Positions 50,103 to 60,849 of a DNA stretch of 64,000 nucleotides are shown here, one piece after another. Under the pieces are notes generated by a model. It saw only the letters and a program-made list of their open reading frames with translations, did not search any database and was not told the origin of the DNA. The position numbers and the translations under genes were made by a program. Position 1 is the stretch's first letter, and every line of letters starts with the position of its first letter. Origin of the DNA: Dryocosmus kuriphilus (Eukaryota > Arthropoda > Insecta > Hymenoptera > Cynipidae); the NCBI GenBank assembly GCA_038277395.1, contig CM076189.1:78791421-78855420 (forward strand), given 5' to 3'.

Positions 50103-53100
50103 AATAAAACCTAATTTTTAACAAGCATGTCCAAAAGGTCATAATCATCGTCTGTGAGTATATTGTCATCATCCTCAGGAGCCTCAACGTCCATTGCATC
50201 GTTTACTAGGTGGGGTCCCCACGCAAGAGTTTCTGTGGTGTTGGGGAGCAAGCATCGCTTATCATCGTGAGGAATCAGTGCAATTTTTGTCCGTTTAGTG
50301 GTCTCGCCTTTGGATAGTCTTGACCCGGTGACATACTGGGTTCTGCTTTGCACTGACAAATTTCTCAAGCATTCCGTGTAATCGTTGAAAGTGATTTTCT
50401 TGCGCACAATCTCTGATTTTGGACCTTTGGCTTTCTTTACAAAGTCTTCACCGTTTACACGGATGCTATGCATTTTACTCCGCAAGCCAACAAGCTCAGA
50501 GATTATTTTACAATAACACTCATCCTTCATGAGACACAAAACCTTTTCTTAGCTTGCGGCATTCCGAAAGTATTGTCTCAAGGGTAGTCAGAGGTGTCAA
50601 ACCAGTCAACGCCATCTCTCATGTTGGCGCAAGTATCATTAAATTTTACTTCGTAAATAAGACTGTCCGTGTCAGTGTATAGAAGTTTGCATTTGGCACT
50701 GAATTTTTTAATCATGTAGTCGTAGTGAAAGTCGCAGACTAGTATTTTGGAGATATCCAGGACAGAAAGCCCTACATAGACAAGCTTGTTGAATATTACT
50801 TCAGTCCTTCTCAGTTCAATCGCAACGAGATTGTCATTGAAGATTGCTCGAATGTGAAAGTTTGGTCGAGCTATGAGGGCTTCTGCTCTAAACCTACCCT
50901 CCCACTTTATCACAAGTTTTACGTCAACATATTTTCCTACGTTCTCCATTGTATTTCCGTAAACGGCATTATTCATCAATTTAAACAAGTTCCTTTCAAA
51001 TTCGTTTCTAGCATTTGCTCGCATTACAGTATTCAAGTCTATGTAACTTTTAAGCCACGTGGATTGATTGAACTGAAGTACTCTATGAATTTTAATAAGT
51101 TTAAGTCCACTATCCAAAGCATGTTAGAGAGATCGGTAATGGAGAACGTACTTTCGTTTCGGCAGGAAGGTAGTTAGGCGCTTTTTCTGGTCAGATCCCG
51201 GTGGCTTCGAGTGTTCTGGATAAAACGGAAAGTCATTTTGTTTATCATGGAGTTCCACGGGGTAGTCCAAATATACTTCCAGAATGTAACCAAGGGGTGA
51301 ATCTTCTGGAATGTTGAAATCAATGTTTTCGAAATGGGTAAGGCATTTGAAGCCACCGTAAAGGAGAGGTTGTTCCATTCTCAAACCATATAGGTTGTTT
51401 GCATCCAAATAATCAATGTAGATATTCTACCCATCCTTCTTGAAAGGTGGCATCTATTTGCTATTGGCAATGGCATCACGGTTGGAGCATTGGCTCACTC
51501 CATCCCTTTTGCCCTGCTGAATCGTCAACAGCATATCAGCATCGGTGAGGAGCTCTAATCTCACCTTTGAATATTTGAGCAAGGCATCCCATGCCAAGCC
51601 AGAGGTCGTGTAGTAGTGTGCTTGATCCAAGTCGTAAGCCTCGAGACATTTTTCTCGGAAACTTTCTAAAATGTCACCAGAAGCGGAACGTCCGTTCTCA
51701 GATAAAGGCTGACGTACTCACCAAGTGTCTTGATGTTAAATGCATACCATACCTGTTGTGTATATCCATAATCTTCTTCCGATATTGCCGAATCATTGAG
51801 ACTTCTGTAAAATTTGTCTTTTGGTGGGAGGTGAGTTTCACTGAGTCTATCTCTCGAGCCCAAGTATTCATAAGAAAGAACACCCTTCCCCGTGAGAAGC
51901 TCCATTTTCTCCAGCTCAACACCGGCAAACACTGCACTGACAATTTTATACTGAGTGGGGCATGACGCTAACTTTTTCAGTGAAGAGGCCATAAATCTGA
52001 ATGAAACGATGAACCTAAGTTTAATCTGTATTTTCTGAACCTAATTTGTTAATGAAACGTATTTCTCTTTATTGAGTGCAAGGACTTTAACACTTACCTC
52101 AAATTGTGTGGCAATGTCACGAATGATAAAGTGAGCGTCATACCCATTCAGATTTTGAAACAGAGCAGGTATGGTGTTTGAGTCCTGATATGATAAGTTA
52201 CAATGCTCATGCGCAGGTCCACAATACTTTTTATTCAGATGGCAGTGGCCATGTACCTTCTTCATTGGGGGATGCAGTGCCTTCTGACATATGTGACAAT
52301 TTTTGGCATCTATAATGGCTTCCTGTGGCTCAAAAGTTATTTTTTCCTATGGCACAGGAGATGTCAAAATCTTGTCACATTTCTGAGCAATCTCCTGTAA
52401 GGGATCAGCAAACCACTTTGCTGGCTCCACATCTTCCGGACATGAAACGTAAAAGGACAGTTTATCACCATAACTGCACTTGAACATGTATCCAATATTG
52501 AAGACCTCGTGTCTTTCAAACACCTCAGTATTCGAGGTTTTTTCTGCTCCTTCATCAGACACGGTATCAAAAGGGACTAATTCGCGTAAATGATGAAAGG
52601 AGCCCGATGACGGTTCTCAAGGTCTTTAAACTCAATTGTGTTCTTTCCAGGTTCTGGAAGCACCTCTTTACAGTTACTAAGTTTTACAAAGCCTTTAGTG
52701 TGTCCTTCCAGTTCTTCTGCTTCGAAAAAATAGAGCAAGCACCGATCACAGATAAGCTTTTTTCTACAATTTTTGGACAGTTGCTTGGAGACTAATCGGG
52801 ATTAATCCTTAATCCATATGTATTGGAAGTTGAAGGTTCTTTCTTTACTAACTTGATGGTCTTCTTTTTCTTCTTCTTCTTCTTCACTGCTATTTTGTAT
52901 GGTATAGTCTTCCTCTACACGAAGAATTTTCACATGTGTGCCTCGTTTTTGTGAGGTAAGGTGAAGAGACACCACCGTGAATTTATTTTCATTCTTCTTG
53001 ATGTGACCAAAGATATTTACAGAGATCTTCTTTTTCTCTTCAAACTTGTGCACATTCTTAAGTGCAACTGGAAAGGCAATGTCTGAAAAATCCAGGTCAT

Positions 53101-53790
53101 CACTGTGCTCTTGGTATTTAGTCGCACGTTTAGGATTTTTTCCCCAATCAACTGGATGCAGGGCTGAGAGAGTTGTTCACTTGAATCACTCATTGTCATT
53201 ATTTTGTACGTTTACACATGCTGTTTTCCTCTTGATTGATGGCGGCAGTGCAACGTAGGTACCCGCCTTTAGTGGGTTCAACTTGTTGATGTTGATGGAA
53301 AGCTTGATGATTGAGTGGAGGGCCCACCCAAAGTCTTTCTGCTGAAATTCCTCCATTTCTTTGAGGACTGGATATCTGACGTAGTTTTGCAACCATAGTT
53401 TGAGATCAGGTGTGAAACAGACTGCAACATTTTTTGATTTGAGTGTTTTTTTATGAGGCTTTTCCTTTCCAGTTTGTGTGAAATAAGCCAGCAAAACTGT
53501 ATTTATCATGAGTGATTTGTATTGACGTATGCCCTTGCTGACATTTGAAATAAATAGACATTGTGCATTATATAAAAATGCAAGGAAATCTTTGTGTATG
53601 AGATTCGCCACAACACATGTTTTAATGGGATCATTGAATGTTTGTTCCACATTAAACCATCTGACACGATTTTTAATGACATCAGATTTATTCCTTTGTG
53701 AATCTCCTCCTCCTCCTCCTCCTCCACCACCACCTTTGCTTCCTAATGAATCGAAGCGAGTCTCCAAACACGCCAGCCTCTCAAACAAAT
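50103..53790 (-). pseudogene. Polinton protein-primed DNA polymerase B, broken
   Basis: The N-terminal part (53788-53186) has LKEMEEFQQKDFGWALHSII and INKLNPLKAGTYVALPPSIK. It continues in other frames through SVNIFGHIKKNENKF (about 52990) and a Cys-rich spot. The first exonuclease motif region (FIIYAN then a stop, about 52590) is destroyed. Exonuclease II region: HCNLSYQ...NLNGYDAHFIIRD (about 52180). Exonuclease III region: EEDYGYTQQVW and YLRTDVPLL (about 51770-51680). Polymerase motif A YLDANNLYG (51410), motif B FKLMNNAVYGNTMEN (about 50960) and motif C LLYTDTDSLIYE (about 50680) are intact. A TGA at 50578 cuts off the C-terminus (50539-50111). It would replicate the element. Confidence 0.9.
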
Positions 53791-54250
53791 TTGGACACTT
53801 TTGTTTTTGGTTTAAAGTCTGCGGTGGGGCTTTTCTGTGTAATTATTTTCGTCCTGTCTTCAGACAAAGCCTGCAATGCTCCTTCCACTTTTTGACCTGG
53901 TCTAGGTGTGTCCTTCCACTCGATTGTTTGAGACTCAACGCTTCCTCGATACCGGGAATCAGATTTACACACTCTTCCAGTATCATTTTTAATATGTGTG
54001 GGATATAAAACGACAATAATAAAGTCTTTCGTTGAATACCTTTCACGCACACTGTATAATTAGAATCGCTAACAATATATTTAGCTGCACTTTCGATAAG
54101 TGTCTTTTCATACAAACTCACACATAGGCACACACTCACACACAGAAAACACAAAAATGCACACAAATGCACCAACTGTATATGTAAAGCCGCTAACAAT
54201 GTCTTTAGCTGCACTTTACGTTGAGTGTCTTTTTCACGCACACTGTACAC
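53791..54250 (-). pseudogene. Probable N-terminal extension of the polymerase ORF
   Basis: Two overlapping minus-strand frames (54050-53781 and 54250-53843) carry protein-like text: DFIIVVLYPTHIKNDTGRVC, SVESQTIEWKDTPRPGQKVE, then a Lys-rich end leading into ERLACLETRFDSL of the next segment. They adjoin the polymerase without a gap and probably formed its start or a small separate protein. The function is unknown. Confidence 0.4.
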
Positions 54251-54305
54251 CTAAACCCGCTAACAATGTCTTTAGCTGCATTTTACGTTGAGTATCTTTT
54301 TCAGA
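54043..54305 (-). repeat. Three diverged tandem units upstream of the polymerase gene
   Basis: Blocks containing CGCTAACAATGTCTTTAGCT, GCACTTTACGTTGAGTGTCT and a CACAC tract occur near 54070, 54190 and 54255. Confidence 0.75.
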
Positions 54306-54451
54306 AACGCACACAATCACACACACACACACACACTCTGTATATAATATAAAGTTACCAGCAAAGTCCTCAACTAGAACAAAACTTCACTGGAGATTCT
54401 TCAATAACTTTTCACTTCCTGCACATGTTACACTCTGTACGTTCAATGACA

Positions 54452-54486
54452 GACTGAAGCCTCTACAATCTCATACGCTTTTCACT
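54452..54486 (-). promoter_or_regulatory. Probable initiator promoter of the polymerase gene
   Basis: On the minus strand, AAAAGCGTATGAGATTGTAG is followed by AGGCTTCAGTCTGTC, which aligns base for base (few differences) with the promoter at 42075-42110. The initiator TCAGTC is retained. The TATA position reads TGAAAAGC here, so it is weakened, although ATTTAAATAC lies slightly upstream. Confidence 0.55.
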
Positions 54487-54632
54487 TCGTATTTAAATGC
54501 ACCATCTTTATTTCACAAGTTAATAGTAAAGTTCATAGAAAAAATACACTGGAAATTTTCTTCACTGAATGTGAAACACTTGACAAACAACGACGAACTG
54601 ACGTCACTCCATTCCACTCGCTCTTTTATAAA

Positions 54633-54853
54633 AAATCAAGCGAAGCTGGGTGAATGTATGTGTTTGTGTGGCATCGTACACGTATGTAAATGAAGATGTT
54701 CGAATGAAATCATGCAAAGCTGTGTGAATGTATGTTTTTGTGCGGCATCGTGTACGTATGTAAATGAAGATGTGTGAGTGATATCGAGTGAAGCTGGGTG
54801 AATATATGTGTTTTTGCGGTATCGTATACATATGTAAGTGAAGATGTGTGAGG
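54633..54853 (-). repeat. Tandem repeat of about 74 bp, three units
   Basis: Each unit contains AAGCTG.GTGAATGTATGT, a GGCATCGTACACGTATGTAA-like part and ATGAAGATGTGTGA. It lies just inside the right inverted repeat and is not present at the left end. Confidence 0.85.
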
Positions 54854-55805
54854 AGAGGCCACGTCTCAGGGGAACTCGAAGCCAAATTATCTATAAGTGT
54901 CGAAAAATTGCGTCATTATGCGTTTTCTAACACGTTTGAAATATTGCTTCATCATGCGTGTCGAAACCTGTAATGACTGTTTTTCAATATCTTATTGTTT
55001 TGGGATTTTTGAGTTTACATTTTGAGTTTTGATTCAGGAACTATTAGTTGTGCGGAATTTCACAAGAGGGAAATGTGATTGCATTTCTTGAGTATAACCT
55101 AGCAAAATCATTGTTTTTCAATATCTGATTATTTTGAGATTTTCCAGTTTAGACTTTGAGTTTTGATTCAGGAACTGTTAGTCGTACGGATTATTTTGAG
55201 ATTTCAATTATTGCATCATCTTGCTTAACGTGACAAAACTTGTCGAACTTCTAGTGCGAAATATCTAGACTCCCCCTTTGCTCCTCCCTCCCTTCTCACA
55301 CCCATAATGCCATTAAAATAATGAGGTCAGTGCTAGAGAGAGGGAGAAGCGGAAATAACGTTCAGTCCTGCATGATGACGTCACCGCCAATTGAATTTAT
55401 GCTCCTATATTTTAATACACAAGCCGATGGACAGCGGGAGAGAGGGAGAGAGAGAGAGAGAGAGAGAATTTTCGAAAAGTAAATTCCAATACATAAGCTT
55501 AATAGTAATAAGGAAAGCGTCGTTAGCGCAAAGCTTACAGTGGTGCTATATATGGTAAATACCTGCCACAATATTCCTAATTTGTCAATACAGGGTAATA
55601 CAAGCTGCCGATAACAGACATTTGCGCTATCTACCGGCAATAAAAAGAAGTTTGTTGTGTTGGAACCCTACCTTACCGACCGAGGGTAACACCGGCTATC
55701 GATAACTTAGCACAGATACGTACCACTGAGGGATTAGTGGCGCCGTCTGTCGGTGACAGCACGAAGCTTGTCGTGGTGACGTGGTACATACATAGCTTAA
55801 CTACT
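54845..55805 (-). repeat. Polinton right terminal inverted repeat
   Basis: Inverted counterpart of 40056-41440, including GAGTTCCCCTGAGA near the inner end, TTTTGATTCAGGAACT repeated near 55025 and 55155, a GA tract at 55437-55468 and the terminal sequence. It is shorter than the left copy because that one has internal expansions. Confidence 0.9.
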
Positions 55806-55811
55806 AATAAA

Positions 55812-56309
55812 ATATCAGATACCAAATACTCCCAGAAAGAATGATTAAGAAACAGAAATTACCCCCCCCCCCCCCCCCCCCAATAGCAACTTGACTAAAT
55901 ATCCTGAAAAGGATTTTTAGAGGTGCTGTAGCAGCGAAAGTAACTGTTTCTCGAATATCCTAAAAAGTAGATTTGAGAAGCAGCATCCACGCCAAAAAAA
56001 TAAACTCCACTATCTATCCTGCAAATGATTGTTAGAGAGGCTAAAGCAGCAAAAGTATCTGTTTTTCAATTATCCTCAAAAGGCTTACTTTAGAGTACGT
56101 TACAGAGTTGGCCTAAAAGATTTTCAAAAAATCGACCAATTTACGCCAAATTTGGTATGCGGAGGTTCTTGGGATCGCTGATTACGAATCTGGGAACAGT
56201 TTTTGAAAATTCTTAATGCATGATGGGAAACCAAGATGGCGGACAAGATTTTCAAAAAATAAACCAAATTACTCCAAATTTGTTGCAAAACTGGTACTAA
56301 TAAGAATCG
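55812..56309. repeat. Unit of about 115 bp repeated twice, with a 21-base C run
   Basis: This belongs to the long-inverted-repeat element. TATCCTGAAAAGGATTTTTAG at about 55900 and TATCCTGCAAATGATTGTTAG at about 56015 start two similar units with GCAGC.AAAGTA.CTGTTT. A poly(C) run fills 55862-55882. The end of the stretch (56110-56260) belongs to a dispersed repeat also seen at 60440-60590. Confidence 0.7.
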
Positions 56310-56797
56310 TCCAAAATCTGACTGAGGTCGCTAGGGTATACCCTACAGTGGTTGGAATCTTTCAAAACTCTTAAAAAAAATTTTTTAAAATAACCTTGAA
56401 AGCCTGGTTCAAGGGCAAGAGCATGATAATGTGTAAATTCACAATTGAAGACAGAATTTCCTGCTCCTTCCAAGTTCGCAATAAAAAATGGGGTTCGCAT
56501 TTGCAAAATGAAGTGTGATCTTGGAATGAACCTGAAGGTCATGGTCAAGAACATGGTCATTGTCGTACTTGAACGTAAAAGTTCCTACTCTTTCCAAATC
56601 CGCCATAAAGGACGGGGCTTCCCATTCAAAAAATTGTGTTTGAACTTGATATGAACTTCGTGGTCATGTCCAGGATCAAATAGGTGTCTCCATTGAATAG
56701 CCGGAGAAAAACCCTGAAACTTTTATATTTAGTATTTTTCAAAAAAATTCATTCCTGATGAGTTATTTGGGGGTTTCCGTACTATTATGCCACCCTG
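56310..56797 (-). repeat. Right long terminal inverted repeat
   Basis: Reverse complement of 38361-38965 with moderate divergence. It carries the same tandem units (for example CGCAATAAAAAATGGGGTTC and CGCCATAAAGGACGGGGCTT). Confidence 0.85.
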
Positions 56798-56799
56798 TA

Positions 56800-57349
56800 T
56801 GTAACACATAAACTTAACAGGCAATAAAAGTAATTTTATCTTTCGTTTTACTGCATTTATCATCCAATCTTTAACAAACATTGTTATCTTCAATAATTCT
56901 GAATATCTAAAACTTGTGTTTAACGAATCTCGCAAATACGAAAGGTGTCTAGATCCTAGATCAACAATACGCATTATTTCATACCATTTTTTAAAGAATA
57001 AACAAAGCTTCATTATCAAATAAAAGTATTCAATGACGGTATATATATATGTAGCAGTCATTTATCGTTACACGTCATTCCTAAAAATTCAGATTTCGTT
57101 ATTATACCAGCGTGTCCGTTTAAAAAAAATGAAGACGTTTACTAATAGTATATTTCTCACGTTAGTGTGTTTCGCTCCTTTGAAATGTAAGTGTAAAAGA
57201 CCACTATAATTATTTTTCAAAACAAACAGGGCATTCATATGCTTCCAAACATGCTTACTTAACGGCTTCAATTTTAATTGTTCGTTCCTAAAGGTAATCA
57301 TCGAAATTTTCCATATTGAACGAAAAAGAGAATTAAAGAGGCATTATTA
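56800..57349. other. No gene seen
   Basis: AT-rich DNA after the long-inverted-repeat element; the short minus-strand frames have no family resemblance. Confidence 0.5.
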
Positions 57350-57755
57350 AATTATTTAGGTTCTTTAGGAGATTAAGTGACTAAGGTATTTAAGGCTTTT
57401 AAACATTTCTGAGTGATTACAAGTGTTTTAAGGTATTTGAAATTTTAAAGTAATTTTAAGGGATTTAAAGAATCTTAAGAGACTTTAGTGTATTTAAGGT
57501 GTTATGAAGTTGTTTAAGTCACTAATTTATTTTGAGGGTTCTAAAGGGCTTAAAGGATTGAAGGGATTTGAATAGCTGCAGGATTATAAGGGATTTAAAG
57601 AATTATTTAGAGGATATAAAGAGATTTTTAAGGAACTTGAGGGATTTAAGGGTTTTAGCGGACTTAAAGGACTGAACGATTTTTTACGAGTTTTGGGGGG
57701 TTGAAGGATTTTAAAGAAATTTTCGACTTAAGGGTTTTAAAGAAATTAGGTCTTT
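57350..57755 (-). repeat. Degenerate TTTAAGG-type array
   Basis: Loosely repeated words such as AAGGGATTTAAAGAATC and TTAAGGGTTTTAAAG, in the same orientation as 36880-37820. It runs directly into the truncated end of the LINE at 57746. Confidence 0.75.
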
Positions 57756-58431
57756 TGTAGGATTTGAAGTTTTTTAATGTGATCATCCCTAAATAATTTC
57801 TCTTCTATTCCGCACACCTTTTCTATCACTACGGTTGCTCTTATTACTCTATTCCTCACATGCCGTCTAATGTTCCCCTTTTTCTTAAATAAAAAACCTG
57901 CCCCCACTGTCATTTTCACTGTTTTTCCTTTGACTGCCGCTTTTTCGAAAACCACTACATTGGACTTATTTACACTCAGTGTTAGTTTTCTTCTCTCAGA
58001 TATATCTCTAATCGTTTTATTATGCTTCTCAAAACATCCACCTCTTTCGCTAGTAACACAACAACATATGCGTATGCGAGAGACCAATCCCTTTTCGGCC
58101 CTACCGCTAATACAGTTTCTAATCCTTTCTTGAATTCCTCTTCCATGTCCGCTGTGAACACTCTAAATAGTAGTGAGCTCATCGGGCAGCCTTTCTCAAT
58201 TCTAACTCTGTCCAGAACTCTTCTGATGTTTCTTTCCCCTCTCTTGCCCTATACCTAATTTTCTTGTAAATATCTCCTACCTTTTCGAATAAAATCCCGC
58301 TTATTCCTCTCTTCTTCATTAACTCTCAAAATTTTTTCCGATTTACCGATGGGAACGTATCCTATAGATCCACGAAGAACGCACTTAGCTTTCCCCATTT
58401 TCGTCCCATCTCTTTCTCTACTACATGTTGT

Positions 58432-58499
<68 letters not shown>

Positions 58500-58630
58500 C
58501 ATACATACTTACACATATGTCGTTCATTATACTTCTGCCCTCTCTAAAACCTTCTTGACTCTCCGGAAGTATCACTTTGATATTTACCTCCATCTTTAAC
58601 CTTTCTCTCAAAACCATCACATACACCTCT
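57746..58630 (-). pseudogene. LINE reverse transcriptase, broken, with a TA microsatellite inside
   Basis: ILPESQEGFREGRSIMNDI (about 58570-58515) is the start of the palm, followed immediately by the TA tract. After further frames come CPMSSLLFRVFTADMEEEF-like text (about 58190) and SLAYAYVVVLLAKEVDVLRS (about 58085), the catalytic site region, where both Asp of the family are replaced by Tyr-Val. Then LTLSVNKSNVVVFEKAAVKG and the thumb (GNIRRHVRNRVIRATVVIEK) run to 57746. Confidence 0.8.
58436..58493. repeat. (TA)n microsatellite
   Basis: An almost pure TA run of about 58 bp inside the reverse transcriptase remnant. It generates spurious Tyr-Ile repeat frames on both strands. Confidence 0.95.
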
Positions 58631-59370
58631 TACGAAGTGTTCAAAATTCTTATCCCCCTGTAATTATCAACCTTCCGTTTATCTCCTTCCTTGAATATCG
58701 GTGTTATCATTCCTTCCTTCCTTCCATTCCTCAGGAAACTCCTGCACTTTACAGAATATTTTCACCACCTTTTCAGTTTCATTCTCGTTTCTCCCATGCT
58801 GTAAGGCTATATTTCATTACTTAACCCATCACTTCCCCATGCCTTATCCTTATTTAGCCTATCCAATGGCACTTCTCTCTCGTTAACCCCTAACTACTCT
58901 TCCTTTTTCTCTCTTCTTGTTCTCTGCCGTTATCCATTTAATTTCATCTACACCTACAAACATGTCTTTGAAATATCTCCTCCACTCTTCCATTCTTATC
59001 CTGTCCCTTATTCCTTCTTTCTTTTTTCATTTTATTTATAAACCTCCATCTCTCCCCCTCCGATCTAATGCGGGTAATTCCTTCCGCTTTTCCTCTTTGA
59101 TTCTTCTCTTTCTTTCCCTTGCACTGACCTGTATACTTTTTCCTAACTTTTACATACTTCAAACTATTTTTCCTTCTCCTTTTCCAATTCTAATAATTTT
59201 TTTACTTCCTTTTTCTCCTTCCTGCCTCCATTATCCCACCATGGATTTGTCCAATCTTTATCCTATACCTTCCTGATTTTATTCCTTATAACGTTTCTTG
59301 GCATTTTTTCTAGGATTTTTTTAAAATTCCACTTTTATCCACTTTGTGAAAAGTGTTTGGATTTTTTATT

Positions 59371-59630
59371 AAAACAAAGGATGGGTTTCTTCTCAAAAAG
59401 AACCACAAAGGTTTTTATCTTCTGGAAAATTCGCAAATCTCATACCTTACTTTACATTAGCGTTACAGCCAAAACATTTTAGCTGTTTAACGCTGCCGTT
59501 ACCATTTAAAGTAAGCAACGTCTTTTTTACAAAATTAGGTGCGGAGGGATCTGGAATATTCGATCTGAATATTCCACTGGACAGTAATGGAGAACCAACA
59601 ACAGCCGAGACCGAACATTTTCGTAAGTAG
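59371..59630 (+). CDS. Unrecognised conserved C-terminal segment, copy B
   Basis: A plus-strand frame without ATG is open from about 59371 to a TAG at 59628-59630. Its text looks protein-like throughout: KGWVSSQKEPQRFLSSGKFA, then LTLPLPFKVSNVFFTKLG, then AEGSGIFDLNIPLDSNGEPT and TEHFRK. From LALQPK onward it is homologous to copy A (15399-15196, minus), ending at the same place. Similarity continues into a CT-rich tract (59755-59880). It could be a terminal exon of a small gene family or part of an undescribed element. There is no clear splice acceptor at the left boundary. Confidence 0.4.
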
Positions 59631-59880
59631 ATAGGCTGAGGGATTTCGAATTAATTGTTCAGCTAAGATATGATAAAATAATTCAACCTCTTTCCCACGT
59701 ATTTGTGAGATATTCAACAATATTCACCATTTTGAGAATTTCACTCAAATAGATCATAATCAACCTCCTGCTCCTTCACACCTTCATCCTCTTCCACTTC
59801 TTCATCCCCTTCCACTCCTTCATCCTCCTCCTACTCCTTCTCATCCTCTCCATCCTCCTCCTTATTTCGAGCGAGAGTAG

Positions 59881-60849
59881 AAAAGATGGTAGAACTCGAA
59901 TATAGTGATTCCAAACGGCGAAATTAGTATCTTGCATAACTTAGCTTAAAAATTATGTATTTTCGGTTTAATAAAATTTTTCACCATCAAAACGAAAAGC
60001 ATGTATGTCACCCGGAAATGGTGACAGCAGTTATACAAATCTTTTTACGGCTCTTCTGGCCAGCTAAAAAAAAATGTGATATAACCCAAGAAATATATAT
60101 AGCTCTTTTTCCATAAAATGCAGCGACATAGAAGCTATAAAAATACATTTTGTAGAATTTAGTCGACTTATCATTTTTAAGATATCAATTGCACCTGAAA
60201 AAATTACAAAGTCCTACAAGATTTTCTTCACTCAGGTTTGAAGGCGTTTTCTTGTGTAGCTTTTAGCGCTGAATCCAAATCTGGAAGCAGAATATTTCTA
60301 GCACGAACGGGTTTTGAGCGATTCTAATCTAAATGTGCAAAAGGGGCCGTCTTTAGCATATCATATTCCCCATGAAGCAATCTATAGGAATGCACATAAG
60401 TGATTTCTAATATGGTCAAATATGTACTACTGTAGGACCTTTTATATCAAGCAGTTCCATTTTTTTAGGTACCTAAGCACCAGATGTTTCATTAGGCCAT
60501 ATTTCCTCGGAACTCGCTGTCAAAGGGTTTTTTCGGGTCGCTGATTATGAATTTGGAGTCCGAAACAACATTTTCAAAATGGCGTATCAAGTGTGGTGGA
60601 TACATGAGCTGGAGAAGGATAGAGGATTTGAAGTAGGAGAGTGAGAGATTGTGGGAGAGAGATAACAGAGCGTACGTAAGCTACGTTATCAATTTTGGAA
60701 CATATTTTACCTACTCGTTCCCACTTGTTGATGATCAAAGTTTTACATTTTACACCCCTCTCCCTCGAAAGTAACGCAGTCGTGGATAAAATTTTGTTTC
60801 ACGTTCATTCCACGTTGTTTTTGCGGTTTTATTGAGTTCTGCTACAAAT
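59881..60849. other. No gene; holds a dispersed repeat
   Basis: Unique-looking AT-rich DNA up to about 60440. 60440-60590 (GGTCGCTGATTATGAATTTG and AAAATGGCG parts) resembles 56110-56260 and is, as I recall, a very common repeat in wasp genomes. No coding frame. Confidence 0.5.

Larger units (their letters stand above)
40056..55805. mobile_element. Polinton/Maverick (adintovirus-like), degenerate, 15.75 kb
   Basis: Both ends read AGTAGTTAAGCTATG in inverted orientation (40056-40070; complement of 55791-55805) and are bordered by AATAAG (40050-40055) and AATAAA (55806-55811). This fits the AG start and 6-bp target duplication of Polintons. Inverted repeats are about 1 kb or more. The gene set is that of insect Polintons: DNA polymerase B, chromodomain integrase, packaging ATPase, adenain-like protease, two capsid proteins and accessory genes. 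Every long gene is broken, so it is a fossil. It sits inside the element 38361-56797. Confidence 0.95.
38361..56797 (-). mobile_element. Tc1/mariner-superfamily element with long inverted repeats, split by a Polinton
   Basis: The left end TAGGGTGGCACAAAAGTATA and the complement of the right end CAGGGTGGCATAATAGTACG (then GAAACCCC in both) are flanked by TA (38359-38360 and 56798-56799). The inverted repeats extend about 500-600 bp inward. The element's own DNA is 38361-40055 plus 55812-56797, about 2.7 kb, including a transposase on the minus strand (39118-39995). The 15.75 kb between is an inserted Polinton. Confidence 0.85.
57746..59280 (-). mobile_element. Truncated copy of a purine-rich LINE
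   Basis: Minus-strand pieces run from a linker (WRFINKMKKERRNKG, about 59010) through reverse transcriptase to a thumb segment that stops at the array at about 57750. The purine strand bias and motif order match the element at 9300-13205, but the sequences are diverged. Both ends are missing, and no target duplication or tail is visible. Confidence 0.8.

Noticed and set aside
53529..54008. 159-codon plus-strand open frame with a proline run
   Set aside because: It is antisense to the polymerase N-terminus; the proline run is the complement of the polymerase's Gly codons.
58255..58626. Tyr-Ile repeat proteins on both strands
   Set aside because: Produced by the TA microsatellite; only the first ~25 residues of the minus-strand frame are genuine reverse transcriptase.
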